A stretch of 61,828 bases of DNA from Nemertoderma westbladi (lineage: Eukaryota; Xenacoelomorpha; Nemertodermatida; Nemertodermatidae), in assembly GCA_032718475.1 (NCBI GenBank), contig JAUCBJ010006495.1, positions 1-61,828 of the forward strand. Reading direction: 5' to 3'. This document shows, piece after piece, positions 24,179 through 39,100 of the stretch. Numbering within the stretch: the stretch's first letter is position 1; each line of letters begins with the position of its first letter. Made by a program: the position numbers and the translations under genes. Under the pieces are notes generated by a model. The model saw only the letters and a list, made by a program, of their open reading frames with translations, was not told the DNA's origin and searched no databases.

Positions 24179-27100
24179 TATCAGAAAGATTTACTCAACA
24201 AAAAATAGTGTAAATAAATAAACAACTACAAGGATAAGAGGTCATGTGTAGGAAAGCTAATCAGACGATACCTTTACTAATATATTGAGCTGCATTGATC
24301 TATACATAGTAATGTTGGGTGATGGGGGGGGGGGGAGGGGTAGGGGGTGTCTGGGTGGGTTGTTAGTATTAGGGTGCACAATATCGACGCACGCGCAGGA
24401 ATGTGTTGATGTTTAATAGCACCGCATTCCCGCGTTAGAAAGCATCCCCAATTGGAATAAATAAATAAATTAAACGCGTTTCGTTATGTTCCTCGACTTA
24501 TATTATTCTCTCCACGGACGAGTTATTAGCTGCTAGACAGGTAGACCTAGTCCCCCACAACAACGGTCATACCTTCAATCAATCAATCAATTGAGCTCAT
24601 ATGAGCTCGTATATTAGTTTTATTTATAAATTGAAATCTCACGAATTAATAGGCCTATTAGCTGATTAGTGAACTATCATATGTTAGACCATATATATAT
24701 ATTATATATTGGACCTTATCAAAATAGCGGTTGTACTGGGGCGGTATATGTTGTTCTCTAACCCACTGCAAGCGCATTTGAGGGGCCGGTATGTTTTAAT
24801 AACTTCTGGTACAACGGGATGCAGTATTACAGCGCCAAGTAGATTTAATCTGATCAGAATATTCCGGACGCTAAGTTCATGTCATTCCCGATAAGTCGGG
24901 ACTTTACAAAACTCGTGGATAAAACCGCGTGTAGCAGAGAGCAGATAAATTGGGTTGAATTGCAAAACAGAATAATATGGAACTGTAAGTGGAACTGCGG
25001 CGATTTGGGTTTTTTTGTTATGGTGAATAGTCAGCCTGTCCGCGATATGTTCAGCTGCCCTTTTTAATGGGTTGCAGGTACAAATGAAATACACATTGCA
25101 GTTACTAAAATAAAAGTGGCGCATATTATTGTACATTTACAACAACAATTATATAAATGCAATATGCCTGATCCCTATTAATGTACTTTGTACCGCCAAT
25201 TCTGTAATTCAATAACGCAAAGCCGCGTTTACTGTACAGCAGCACGTAATATATTTGATACTTATTATACTAACTAAACTAACAAACCGCAAGGCCTACT
25301 TACCGAAATAAATTAACTTTCAGTTAAATACAATATACTTGTTTGCTCTGTAAAAATTTTAATTAAAAACAATCCTGCCATTTAATATACCTAATTAGCA
25401 TGGTTGCGTAAGCAGTATGAATTGGAATGAAATTGTGAAATAATTTATTTAAACTATTATGTACATTTAGATTAAATAATAATACAGTAAGTTGGCCTAC
25501 AGAAATAAACATTGATATTCGGAACAGTAAAACAATTATTTATTTCATTCATTCAACTAACCAGAGAGACTCATAGCTCCAGTGAATATTAACATCCCGA
25601 CGTTACTTTAGTAATAATATTAATGTCATTGAACCCGATACACACACACCTCCAATCAGCCAGTTCAATGGAGAGTGAGTGAATGGATGGCTACTAGCAG
25701 CAGCAGCAGTCTGCCTCTTACAAGCAAGGCTGACTGAATACCTCAAGTGTTGCTGGGAATCAAGCCAACTTGGATGTTAACCAATAAATGAGCAGTATTT
25801 AATGAGAATACATTTTTTATGCCGGTTTAATTACTTTAGATCAATTAAAGACACGATTATTAAAGCAAATCACTTGAACTAATTAAAAACTATAATAGAA
25901 TGGAGTATGCGGATTACATCTGTATATTTTTTAAGTATAATTATTGAAGTCTTATACTGTAAAACAATTAATTTCCTTTAAAAGGCAGGTTGAAAATGGT
26001 GTTTTTACCGTAATCAACTTAATTAACTAATTAACTGCTATTATCTTAGCTTCTCGAAGGCCACACGGAAATTCTACTTGGAAAATTTCTAAACTTTTGC
26101 CATACAACATGTGTACCAAGTTTGGATAGATTTCATCAAAGATTGGCCGAGTTATTAACGTTTAAAATTGAACACGACAGAACGACAGAACGACAGGTTG
26201 ATTAATGGTACCACTACGCTAAGGCTCACTCACTTCGTGGCTCGCCCCACAGGTTACTTATTAGGTCCCAGTAGAGACAGGTAACTTAGTAGGTCCCAGT
26301 AGAGACAGGTAACTTAGTAGGTCCCAGACTGCTGTAAAGACATGTAACTTAGTAGGTCCCAGACTGCAGCAGAGACAGTAACTTAATAGGTTCCAGACTG
26401 CAGTAGAGACAGACCAACTTAGTAGGTCCCAGGCTGCTGTAGAGACAGGTAACTTAGTAGGTCCCAGTCTCATGAATTTGGAACATTCCATTGGTCATTC
26501 TGTAATGTTTCATCAAAATTGACACAATAGTTCAAAAGTGCTGCTTGTGGTAGCTGCCAAAATATACAACAATATGATTCTATATAGAATTAGACCTCAC
26601 ATAGAGAAACTGCAGCGTAAGAGCTAAAACGGATTTCGACCAAATAGATCAACAATAGCTCAGATACTTGCGCTATGGAGACTGATTGAGGGAACTAAGT
26701 CAAAGAATCTTCCTGCAGTCCTGACTTTTGTGGACTTCAAGAAGGCATTCGACTCAATCCATAGAGGTAAAATGCTGGAAATGCAAAGAGCTTATGGAAT
26801 ACCAAAAGTAATTGTTGCTGGCATTGGATAGTTATATTGTGACACAGAAGCGCAGGTACTCTCACCAGATGGTGAAACTGAGTTTTTCTCAATCCTGGCT
26901 GGCGTACTGCAAGGTGACACATTGGTGCCATTAATATTTGTAATTGTACTGGATTACGCAATGAGGGCGGCCACAAAGAGTGAAGATCTGGGATTCACAC
27001 TACAAGAACCCAGAAGTAGTAGATATCCGGCAACTACAGTCACAGACACCGACTTTGCGGATGACATCGCCCTGCTCTCTAATACTCTAGCAGATGCACA

Positions 27101-30100
27101 GCTTCTACTAAATAAAGTGGAGAGGGCTGCTAAGGAGGTTGGATTGCATATAAATGCTACCAAGACCGAATTCATGACTTATAATGTTAATAGAAACTTG
27201 ACAACCATTGATAATAATCAACTAAGGAAGGTCGATGACTTCCAGTACCTAGGATCGTGGATAGAGAGTAGCAAAAAAGACATAGAAGTTAGGAAAGCAA
27301 TGGCTTGGGTAGCTCTGTCAAAAATGGATACCATCTGGAAATCAGATCTCTCCAGGCACCTGAAGACAAAGTTCTTTCGAGCCACAGTGGAAAGTGTATT
27401 TTTGTGTGACCTGGACACTGACTAAATCACTTGAACAACGAATTTTATGGTTGCTACACAAGACTACTAAGGGCAGCCCTAAACATCAGCTGGAGACAAC
27501 ACATGACAAACGCCGAGCTTTATGGTACAATACCACCTGTATCAACCACCCTCCGAGAACGCAGATTAAGATTCAGTGGGCACTGCTGGAGAAGTAAAGA
27601 CGAGGCCATACCAGATCTACTTTTCTGGCAACCAACTCATGGAAAGCGTAGTCGTGGACGACCGTCCATAACATATATAGATCAACTTGAAAGGGATACT
27701 GAACTTGGGAGAAACGAAATTGCGACAACTATGGAGAATCGGGAAGCCTGGAAGGATCTCTTTTCCACTGTCCGAGTTCGCTCGACCTAGTAAAGTAGTA
27801 GTAGCAGTTCAAAAGTAAAAAGCCTAGACGAAGTGATATTTAGCACCAGTGATATTCCAGAACGAAGAAAATTATGCCTTATTTCAAAACAATTATTGAC
27901 TGAACCGTTGCTGAGATATTGGCGTCTAAATATTGAGCCAGACAGACGTATACTGAATGACAGATAGAAAACGGTTACGTCGCGTTTCGGCAACTGTCAC
28001 GTTTAGGCAACTAAAATTCGCGTTTCGGCAACTGAACAATTACGTATCACCAACTGCTATAGTTGTGTTTCGGCAACTCGTAGTTGCATTTCGGCAACTC
28101 GTAGTTGCATTTCGGCGAACTGAAGTCGCGTTTCGGCAACTAGGTATCGTTTTGTTTACGAGTTGCCGAAACGCATCTATCAGTTTGACTAAGCGCATCC
28201 TGTTAACAGTTGCCGAAATGCAACACTGAGTTGCCGAAATGAAACTATGAGTTGCCGAAATGCATCACTCAGTTGCCGAAACGCAACCTTGTTACCATGT
28301 TGCCGAAACGCGACTATGAGTTGCCGAAACGCGTCTCTAACGCTACTATCAGTTGCCGAAACGCGACAACACCTAGAAACCGCCGATTTGGCCCTAAATT
28401 TAACGGTATGCTAAGGCACGCTTATTTCGTGATTCGCCAAACAAGTCCGAAATTCCGCTACATTTATTAGCAAGCGAACTCGCGAACGTATTCGGAAATG
28501 GCTCGTCTTCCTTTAGTCTTTTCTGATGCCGAAATAAGGTTATAATTATATTTGATAGCCGTGGTTCCATTACAAATCGTTCTATTTCTATCAGCGGCCC
28601 GGGGGTTTAATTCCGCGACTAAGGAGCTAAATTCCTACAGGGCGTTAACCTATAGTGAATTCAGGTGTCCATATACAACGTGGAGATACTTGCCCGGAGT
28701 CCAAATAATTAAATCATCCTTCGACCACTGCACATGTCTATAAGCAATGTCGTTAATATGGAACCAACTGAGACGATATATCACCACCACTGGTCTTCGT
28801 TTACCGACAGTAATGAAGTTCATTATTAAGGCAATACTACTAGGCAATACTCTATCAGTGTTGTCTGACAACCATTTGTTTTTATAGTAACACGTTCGTG
28901 GTGCCTTCGCGCAGCACGAGGCTCAGTTATCAGATACAGATTAAAATGGAGCAATTCTATTCCAAAATCGGTACTTAAGAAATTTAAATAAATAAATAAG
29001 ACTTTTAACCAAACCGCCATTAAGAATAAATCAAAGAAGAGGGGAAAGTTCCCCCCTTGCTTCAACCGCCCTCTTAATCTGCACCACTCCAACCAAACCA
29101 ACCAAAGGAGCACAGAGGATTAATGAAATCCTGAGGTGTTAAAAGGAAATTTGTGTTTTAAAAGTAATATATTATTTTTAGGTGTGGAGGCAACCCAATT
29201 TGTAAAAATTATTAAAACTTACCATATGTCGATAGTATTGATACTGAAATATTAATTTATCATGTCAACACCTCAACGAAATTATTTAGCTAATTATTCT
29301 AAAGAATCACGATTAAATACTCCCAGGCAATAATTTTGCGAAATAAAGCAAGCTGGTTTATTAGTAAGGCTGGCTGGCACCTTACACTAGTAGTGACTGC
29401 CTATGTCCTATAGATGTAATTACCCGTTGCCAAGTAGTGGTGATATGATTGGACTGTTTCCCAACTAATAGGCAATAGCAAGTATGCCAAGGAATGAGGG
29501 AGCTGGAAGTATAAAGTAAAGGAATGCATTTTGATAACTTAATTACTTTTAGATCAATTAAAAACTATAATGGAATGCGGTATGGAGATTACATCTGTAT
29601 AATTTTTAAGTATAATTATTTATATCTTATACTATAAAATAATTAATTTCCATTAAAACTCATGTTGAAAATGCTGTTTTTACCCCAATCAAATTAATTA
29701 ATTTTAAATTAATTAATTAACTGAATTTATCTTGCCTTCTCGAAGGCCACACGCAAATTCAACTTGGAAAATTTCTAAACTTTTGCCAGATCAAAACATG
29801 TGTACCAATTTTGGATAGATTTTATCGAGATTTGGCTGCCTTATTAACGTTTAAATAAAATTGAACATAACAGAAAAATACAGACACACACCGATTGAGT
29901 TAGTGGTATCCGTATGTTAAGCTCGTTTACATTCGTGGCTCGCCCGACTAGCTACCTAGATAAAATGTGCAACATAACGTTGAAATCGGCCATTGTAATA
30001 CATTTTAACCCGAATGGCGGGTGCTATGAAATTACAAAGAGTTTATGGTATTCCGCTCCGCGATATTCGGAGTGACATTATTAAAGTTAGAATATCATCG

Positions 30101-33100
30101 GTCTGCAACTGGAAACTCTTGATGTAAAGAACTTCAACCATACAACAGATATAATGAATAAATACATGCAAACATTGGCACAAACAGATTGGGAGCCTAA
30201 ATTCGGGTAGGTGTAAAACGCGGATCTGTATCCGGATTCCAAAATTATCAATTAAGGGAAAGGAGCAGGTTACAGTGGCACGTTATTTTAACCAAAACAA
30301 TCAACTAAAGTCAATAGAACAGGTTATAGTTTTATTTTTGGGAGTTATAAAAATGTAAAAAAAATCGACTTCCGTAGGGACAATGTTAAATGTAGAATCC
30401 GGATCCGCGTTTTACTCTGACCCCCTAAATTCCCGCGAAAGGTAATCTTTAGATAATTCCGGTATTCATTAGGGTTTGTTTGAAACAAGACATGCATTTA
30501 CTATGGATTCTCTCTCCTCTAAGGCAGGCAGGTTGGCGTCTAAATTCCCTAAAAACTCTGATTTTCCCATGCTTCAAAATAACTCTATAACTATATTTTT
30601 AAGATGAATGTTTATTTGTATATTTACTTGCATCGCAATACCTTGAATTAAGTGCGACTTTATATGTGGTTCCATGATGCTTAAACAATAAGGCTTATTA
30701 TATTATTAGAGTTATATATTATATTTTTATTACTTCAGGCAACTAAAACGTGATCGAGATTTCCGTGGATTTCAGCGAGAAATTCCTAGCAGTTCGTACA
30801 ATAACAGACGGGTATCTGAGTCAGAGAGACAAGGTCCGTGGGACGATGTTAATCCGAGGTAGGTGGGACAAAGAATGTCGGAAGTTAAATCAAATCTTAC
30901 TTAAATCAAATCTTGTTTGCAGATGCCTCAATCCTGTGTAGTCTGCATGTTGTTATGTATTAGTATTTAGACGGGATGAGACTTTTCGGGATCGGGACCG
31001 GGATTGTCACTCTCGGGATCCCACTTTTCGGGATTGTGATTACAATTTTGAATTAATTTCCCTAAAGTTAGTAACTGAACGTAGTTTATTTTCAAAATTA
31101 TAATGTTGCAGCGCTCGGTACACTGTAGATAGATTACGACTCACGAGGTTTCAGGTACTGCTTTATTGATAATTAATGAAATCTCGTACAATGAATACCA
31201 CAACAATTTATATTCATATGATATACTAAATATTACTAAACTGTTTTATTTAGGGATTCGGGATATCGACGTAATTCTTCGAGCCAAGATCACGAGGAGG
31301 AGCCGTCCTGGATGACAGAGTGTTCCCATCAGGAAGACATGATGGAACTCAAAGGATTTGATGATGACGCCATCACACTTCCGCTCAAGGAATCCTCTCT
31401 GCCTCGGAGTCTCAGTGACGATGATGATCTTCCACTACCTAGCGACGAGAGCGGACCTCTGAGTTGGAGACAACCTGCTATTCGGAGGGAGAGAAGGCGG
31501 AAGAAATCAGGTAAATTATAGCATTATAGCATAAAATATATAATCGCGTAAAATGGGTATCCAAACAGTCTTTCTGGCCGCGCATTGGTTAGTGTGGTTA
31601 CCGAAACAGTATGTCTGGCCGCGCATTAGTTAGTGTGGTTACCGAAACAGTATGTCTGGCCGCGCATTGGTTAGTGTGGTTACCGAAACAGTATGTCTGG
31701 CCGCGCATTAGTTAGTGTGGTTACCGAAACAGTATGTCTGGCCGCGCATTGGTTAGTGTGGTTACCGAAACAGTATGTCTGGCCGCGCATTGGTTAGTGT
31801 GGTTACCGAAACAGTATGTCTGGCCGCGCATTAGTTAGTGTGGTTACCGAAACAGTATGTCTGGCCGCGCATTGGTTAGTGTGGTTACCGAAACAGTATG
31901 TCTGGCCGCGCATTGGTTAGTGTGGTTACCGAAACAGTATGTCTGGCCGCGCATTGGTTAGTGTGGTTACCGAAACAGTATGTCTGGCCGCGCATTGGTT
32001 AGTGTGGTTACCGAAACAGTATGTCTGGCCTCGCATTGGTTAGTGTGGTTACCGAAACAGTATGTCTGGCCGCGCATTGGTTAGTGTGGTTACCGAAACA
32101 GTATGTCTGGCCGCGCATTGGTTAGTGTGGTTACCGAAACAGTATGTCTGGCCGCGCATTGGTTAGTATGGTTACCGAAGCAGTATGTCTAACTAAGACC
32201 CAGTAGCAGATAGAATAGACCGTCAGACTGACGTAAGTGACGGCTTCAGTTCAATATTGCGATCTGTTTCTGCTTCGCATTATTAGGCAAATCAAACCTT
32301 GTTATATTTTAGTTTTCGTTCTGTTCGTACATCCATGTGAGGCGAGCACCAAAGCTGTAGTGAGACTTAACATAAAAATAAATGTTGTCCAAATGGCCAT
32401 TATCCGTCCGTCTGGTGCAATATTTGAATGTCAAAGTGACGGCTCTGTCAAATGTTATGAAATGTGTTACTTTTGGTCAAGAAAATGATTTGGTAGCAAA
32501 GCTCAGACGGTCTGCGAAATCCCCATCGAGATTTAAGACAGTTTGGAAGACAAAACCGTTAAATCCGTTGATAATCCGTCAGCTGATTAATAATTATTTG
32601 TTAATTTTTTTTCTCTCTATAAAAGAATCGGCAGCGAAAAAAGATAAAACAGATGTTAATGCTGGGGATGCGGATGGCAGTAAAAGTTTACTAAACGACA
32701 AAGAGCAGCCTACGTCAGAGGTACAAAAACCACCGGTCACTAAAATCAACAGAGATATACGTGATGCGGATGAGTTGTTCAGTCTAACTGACGAACTCAG
32801 TTTGGCTCTAATGGGCGGTGCGGATGACCCTGTACCCAAAGGAAGCAGGTAGGAACACTCAGTAGCAGTAGGAACACTCATTAGCAGGTAGGAACACTCA
32901 ATAGCAGTAGGAACACTCATTAGCTGGTAGGAACAAAAGAACACTCAGTAGCAGATAGGAACAAAAGAACATTAATTAGCAGATAAGGACACTCAGTAGC
33001 AGGTAGGAACACTCATTAGCAGGTAGGAACACCCAGTAGCATGTAGGAACAAAAGAACACTCAGTAGCAGATAGGAACAAAAGAACATTAATTAGCAGAT

Positions 33101-36100
33101 AAGGACACTCAGTATCAGGTAGGAACAAAAGAACACTCAGTAGCAGATAGGAACAAAAGAACATTAATTAGCAGATAAGGACACTCAGTAGCAGGTAGGA
33201 ACAAAAGAACACTCAGTAGCAGATAGGAACAAAAGAACATTAATTAGCAGATAAGGACACTCAGTAGCAGGTAGGAACAAAAGAACACTCAGTAGCAGAT
33301 AGGAACAAAAGAACATTAATTAGCAGATAAGGACACTCAGTAGCAGGTAGGAACACTCAGTAGCATGTAGGAACAAAAGAACATTCAGTAGCAGATAGGA
33401 ACAAAAGAACATTAATTAGCAGATAAGGACACTCAGTAGCAGGTAGGAACAAAAGAACACTCAGTAGCAGATAGGAACAAAAGAACATTAATTAGCAGAT
33501 AAGGACACTCAGTAGCAGGTAGGAACAAAAGAACACTCAGTAGCAGATAGGAACAAAAGAACATTAATTAGCAGATAAGGACACTCAGTAGCAGGTAGGA
33601 ACAAAAGAACACTCAGTAGCAGAGGGACACTCAGTAGCAGGTAGGAACAAAAGAACACTCAGTAGCAGGTAGGAACACTCAGTAGCAGGTAGGAACAAAA
33701 GAACACTCAGTAGCAGATAGGAACAAAAGAACATTAATTAGCAGATAAGGACACTCAGTAGCAGGTAGGAACAAAAGAACACTCAGTAGCAGATAGAAAC
33801 AAAAGAACATTAATTAGCAGATAAGGACACTCAGTAGCAGGTAGGAACATTCAGTAGCAGGTAGGAACAAAAGAACACTCAGTAGCAGATAGGAACAAAA
33901 GAACATTAATTAGCAGATAAGGACACTCAGTAGCAGGTAGGAACAAAAGAACACTCAGTAGCAGAGGGACACTCAGTAGCAGGTAGGAACAAAAGAACAC
34001 TCAGTAGCAGAGGGACACTCAGTAGCAGGTAGGAACAAAAGAACACTCAGTAGCAGAGGGACACTCAGTAGCAGGTAGGAACAAAAGAACATTAATTAGC
34101 AGATAAGGACACTCAGTAGCAGGTAGGAACAAAAGAACACTCAGTAGCAGATAGGAACAAAAGAACATTAATTAGCAGATAAGGACACTCAGTAGCAGGT
34201 AAGAACACTCAGTAGCAGGTAGGAACACTCAGTAGCAGGTAGGAACAAAAGAACACTCGGTAGCAGATAGGAACAAAAGAACACTCAGTAGCAGATAGGA
34301 ACAAAAGAACATTAATTAGCAGATAAGGACACTCAGTATCAGGTAGGAACAAAAGAACACTCAGTAGCAGATAGGAACAAAAGAACACTCAGTAGCAGAT
34401 AGGAACAAAAGCACATTAATTAGCAGATAAGAACACTCAGTAGCAGATAGGAACAAAAGAACATTAATTAGCAAATAAGGACACTCAGTAGCAGGTAGGA
34501 ACACTCAGTAGCATGTAGGAACAAAATAACACTCAGTAGCAGATAGGAACAAAAGAACACTCAGTAGCAGATAGGGACATTCAGTAGCAGGTAGGAACAC
34601 TCAGTAGCAGGTAGGAACAAAAGAACATTCAGTAGCAGATAGGAACAAAAGAACATTAATTAGCAGATAAGGACACTCAGTAGCAGGTAGGAACAAAAGA
34701 ACACTCAGTAGCAGATAGGAACAAAAGAACATTAATTAGCAGATAAGGACACTCAGTAGCAGGTAGGAACAAAAGAACACTCAGTAGCAGATAGGAACAA
34801 AAGAACATTAATTAGCAGATAAGGACACTCAGTAGCAGGTAGGAACACTCAGTAGCATGTAGGAACAAAAGAACACTCAGTAGCAGATAGGAACAAAAGA
34901 ACATTAATTAGCAGATAAGGACACTCAGTAGCAGGTAGGAACAAAAGAACACTCAGTAGCAGATAGGAACAAGAGAACATTAATTAGCAGATAAGGACAC
35001 TCAGTAGCAGGTAGGAACACTCAGTAGCATGTAGGAACAAAAGAACACTCAGTAGCAGATAGGAACAAAAGAACATTAATTAGCAGATAAGGACACTCAG
35101 TAGCAGGTAAGAACACTCAGTAGCAGGTAGGAACACTCAGTAGCAGGTAGGAACAAAAGAACACTCAGTAGCAGATAGGAACAAAAGAACATTAATTAGC
35201 AGACAAGGACACTCAGTAGCAGGTAGGAACAAAAGAACACTCAGTAGCAGATAGGAACAAAAGAACACTCAGTAGCAGATAGGAACAAAAGAACATTAAT
35301 TAGCAGATAAGGACACTCAGTAGCAGGTAGGAACACTCAGTAGCATGTAGGAACAAAAGAACACTCAGTAGCAGATAAGGACACTCAGTAGCAGGTAGGA
35401 ACAAAAGAACACTCAGTAGCAGATAGGAACAAAAGAACATTAATTAGCAGATAAGGACACTCAGTAGCAGGTAGGAACAAAAGAACACTCAGTAGCAGAT
35501 AGGAACAAAAGAACACTCAGTAGCAGATAGGAACAAAAGAACACTCAGTAGCAGATAGGAACAAAAGAACACTCAGTAGCAGATAGGAACAAAAGAACAC
35601 TCAGTAGCAGATAGGAACAAAAGAACATTAATTAGCAGATAAGGACACTCAGTAGCAGGTAGGAACAAAAGAACACTCAGTAGCAGATAGGAACAAAAGA
35701 ACATTAATTAGCAGATAAGGACACTCAGTAGCAGGTAGGAACACTCAGTAGCATGTAGGAACAAAAGAACACTCAGTAGCAGATAAGGACACTCAGTAGC
35801 AGGTAGGAACAAAAGAACACTCAGTAGCAGATAGGAACAAAAGAACATTAATTAGCAGATAAGGACACTCAGTAGCAGGTAGGAACAAAAGAACACTCAG
35901 TAGCAGATAGGAACAAAAGAACACTCAGTAGCAGATAGGAACAAAAGAACACTCAGTAGCAGATAGGAACAAAAGAACACTCAGTAGCAGATAGGAACAA
36001 AAGAACACTCAGTAGCAGATAGGAACAAAAGAACATTAATTAGCAGATAAGGACACTCAGTAGCAGGTAGGAACAAAAGAACACTCAGTAGCAGATAGGA

Positions 36101-39100
36101 ACAAAAGAACATTAATTAGCAGATAAGGACACTCAGTAGCAGGTAGGAACAAAAGAACACTCAGTAGCAGATAGGAACAAAAGAACATTAATTAGCAGAT
36201 AAGGACACTCAGTAGCAGGTAGGAACACTCATTAGCAGGTAGGAACACTCAGTAGCAGGTAGGAACAAAAGAACACTCAGTAGCAGATAGGAACAAAAGA
36301 ACATTAATTAGCAGATAAGGACACTCAGTAGCAGGTAAGAACACTCAGTAGCAGGTAAGAACACTCAGTAGCAGGTAGGAACAAAAGAACACTCAGTAGC
36401 AGATAGGAACAAAAGAACATTAATTAGCAGACAAGGACACTCAGTAGCAGGTAGGAACAAAAGAACACTCAGTAGCAGATAGGAACAAAAGAACATTAAT
36501 TAGCAGATAAGGACACTCAGTAGCAGGTAGGAACAAAAGAACACTCAGTAGCAGATAGGAACAAAAGAACATTAATTAGCAGATAAGGACACTCAGTAGC
36601 AGGTAGGAACAAAAGAACACTCAGTAGCAGATAGAAACAAAAGAACATTAATTAGCAGATAAGGACACTCAGTAGCAGGTAGGAACACTCAGTAGCAGGT
36701 AGGAACAAAAGAACACTCAGTAGCAGATAGGAACAAAAGAACATTAATTAGCAGATAAGGACACTCAGTAGCAGGTAGGAACAAAAGAACACTCAGTAGC
36801 AGAGGGACACTCAGTAGCAGGTAGGAACAAAAGAACACTCAGTAGCAGAGGGACACTCAGTAGCAGGTAGGAACAAAAGAACACTCAGTAGCAGAGGGAC
36901 ACTCAGTAGCAGGTAGGAACAAAAGAACACTCAGTAGCAGAGGGACACTCAGTAGCAGGTAGGAACAAAAGAACATTAATTAGCAGATAAGGACACTCAG
37001 TAGCAGGTAGGAACAAAAGAACACTCAGTAGCAGATAGGAACAAAAGAACATTAATTAGCAGATAAGGACACTCAGTAGCAGGTAGGAACACTCAGTAGC
37101 ATGTAGGAACAAAAGAACACTCAGTAGCAGATAGGAACAAAAGAACATTAATTAGCAGATAAGGACACTCAGTAGCAGGTAGGAACAAAAGAACACTCAG
37201 TAGCAGATAGGAACAAAAGAACATTAATTAGCAGATAAGGACACTCAGTAGCAGGTAGGAACAAAAGAACACTCAGTAGCAGATAGGAACAAAATAACAT
37301 TAATTAGCAGATAAGGACACTCAGTTGCAGGTAGGAACCAAAGAACACTCAGTAGCAGATAGGAACAAAAGAACATTAATTAGCAGATAAGGACACTCAG
37401 TAGCAGGTAGGAACAAAAGAACATTCAGTAGCAGATAGGAACAAAAGAACATTAATTAGCAGATAAGGACACTCAGTAGCAGGTAGGAACACTCAGTAGC
37501 ATGTAGGAACAAAATAACACTCAGTAGCAGATAGGAACAAAAGAACACTCAGTAGCAGATAGGGACATTCAGTAGCAGGTAGGAACACTCAGTAGCAGGT
37601 AGGAACACTCAGTAGCATGTAGGAACAAAAGAACACTCAGTAGCAGATAGGAACAAAAGAACATTCAGTAGCAGATAAGGACACTCAGTAGCAGGTAGTA
37701 ACAAAAGAACAATCAGTAGCAGGTAGGAACAAAAGAACACTCAGTAGCAGATAGGGACATTCAGTAGCAGGTAGGAACACTCAGTAGCAGGTAGGAACAA
37801 AAGAACACTCAGTAGCAGGTAGGAACAAAAGAACACTCAGTAGCAGATAGGGACATTCAGTAGCAGGTAGGAACACTCAGTAGCAGGTAGGAACAAAAGA
37901 ACACTCAGTAGCAGGTAGGAACAAAAGAACACTCAGTAGCAGATTGGGACATTCAGTAGCAGGTAGGAACAAAAGAACACTCAGTAGCAGATAGGAACAA
38001 AAGAACATTCAGTAGCAGATAAGGACACTCAGTAGCAGGTAGGAACACTCAGTAGCATGTAGGAACAAAAGAGCACTCAGTAGCAGATAGGAACAAAAGA
38101 ACATTAATTAGCAGATAAGGACACTCAGTAGCAGGTAAGAACAAAAGAACACTCAGTAGCAGAGGGACACTCAGTATCAGGTAGGAACAGTCTGTAGCAG
38201 GTCGGAACAGTCTGTAGTAGGTGGGAACACTCAGTAACAGGTAGGAACACTGAGTAGCGGGTGAGAACACTCAGTAGCAGGTAGGAACACTAAGTAGCAA
38301 GTAGGAACAGTCTGTAGCAGGTAGGGACAGTCTATAGCAGGTAGGAACACTCAGTAGCACAGAACTCTCAGTAGCGGGTAGGAACACTAAGTAGCAGGTA
38401 GGAACACTCAACAGGAGATAGGAACACATAGTAGCAGGAAGGGACATTCAGTAGCAGGTAGGAACACTCAGTAGCATGTAGGAACAAAAGAACACTCAGT
38501 AGCAGATAGGAACAAAATAACATTAATTAGCAGATAAGGACACTCAGTAGCAGGTAGGAACAAAAGAACACTCAGTAGCAGATAGGAACAAAAGAACATT
38601 AATTAGCAGATAAGGACACTCAGTAGCAGGTAGGAACAAAAGAACACTCAGTAGCAGATAGGAACAAAAGAACATTAATTAGCAGATAAGGACACTCAGT
38701 AGCAGGTATGAACACTCAGTAGCATGTAGGAACAAAAGAACACTCAGTAGCAGATAGGAACAAAAGAACATTAATTAGCAGATAAGGACACTCAGTAGCA
38801 GGTAGGAACAAAAGAACACTCAGTAGCAGATAGGAACAAAAGAACATTAATTAGCAGATAAGGACACTCAGTAGCAGGTAGGAACACTCATTAGCAGGTA
38901 GGAACACTCAGTAGCAGGTAGGAACAAAAGAACACTCAGTAGCAGATAGGAACAAAAGAACATTAATTAGCAGATAAGGACACTCAGTAGCAGGTAAGAA
39001 CACTCAGTAGCAGGTAGGAACACTCAGTAGCAGGTAGGAACAAAAGAACACTCAGTAGCAGATAGGAACAAAAGAACATTAATTAGCAGACAAGGACACT

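Noticed and set aside
21989-26468. CRISPR-like array
   Set aside because: Regular direct repeats, but with no unique spacers; the units are contiguous, the context is animal introns, and the unit is explained by the exon 2 donor.
28000-30752. AGGCAACTAAAA shared between the foldback array (28005) and the exon 3 acceptor junction (30737), suggesting a third splice-seeded repeat
   Set aside because: Only 12 bases, and the bulk of the array units read TTCGGCAACT rather than the junction sequence. Chance is a fair explanation.
31565-32195. Intron 4 array as a third donor-seeded satellite
   Set aside because: The 41-bp unit contains neither the exon 4 end nor its donor (AAATCAG|GTAAAT), so the splice-seeded model does not extend to it.
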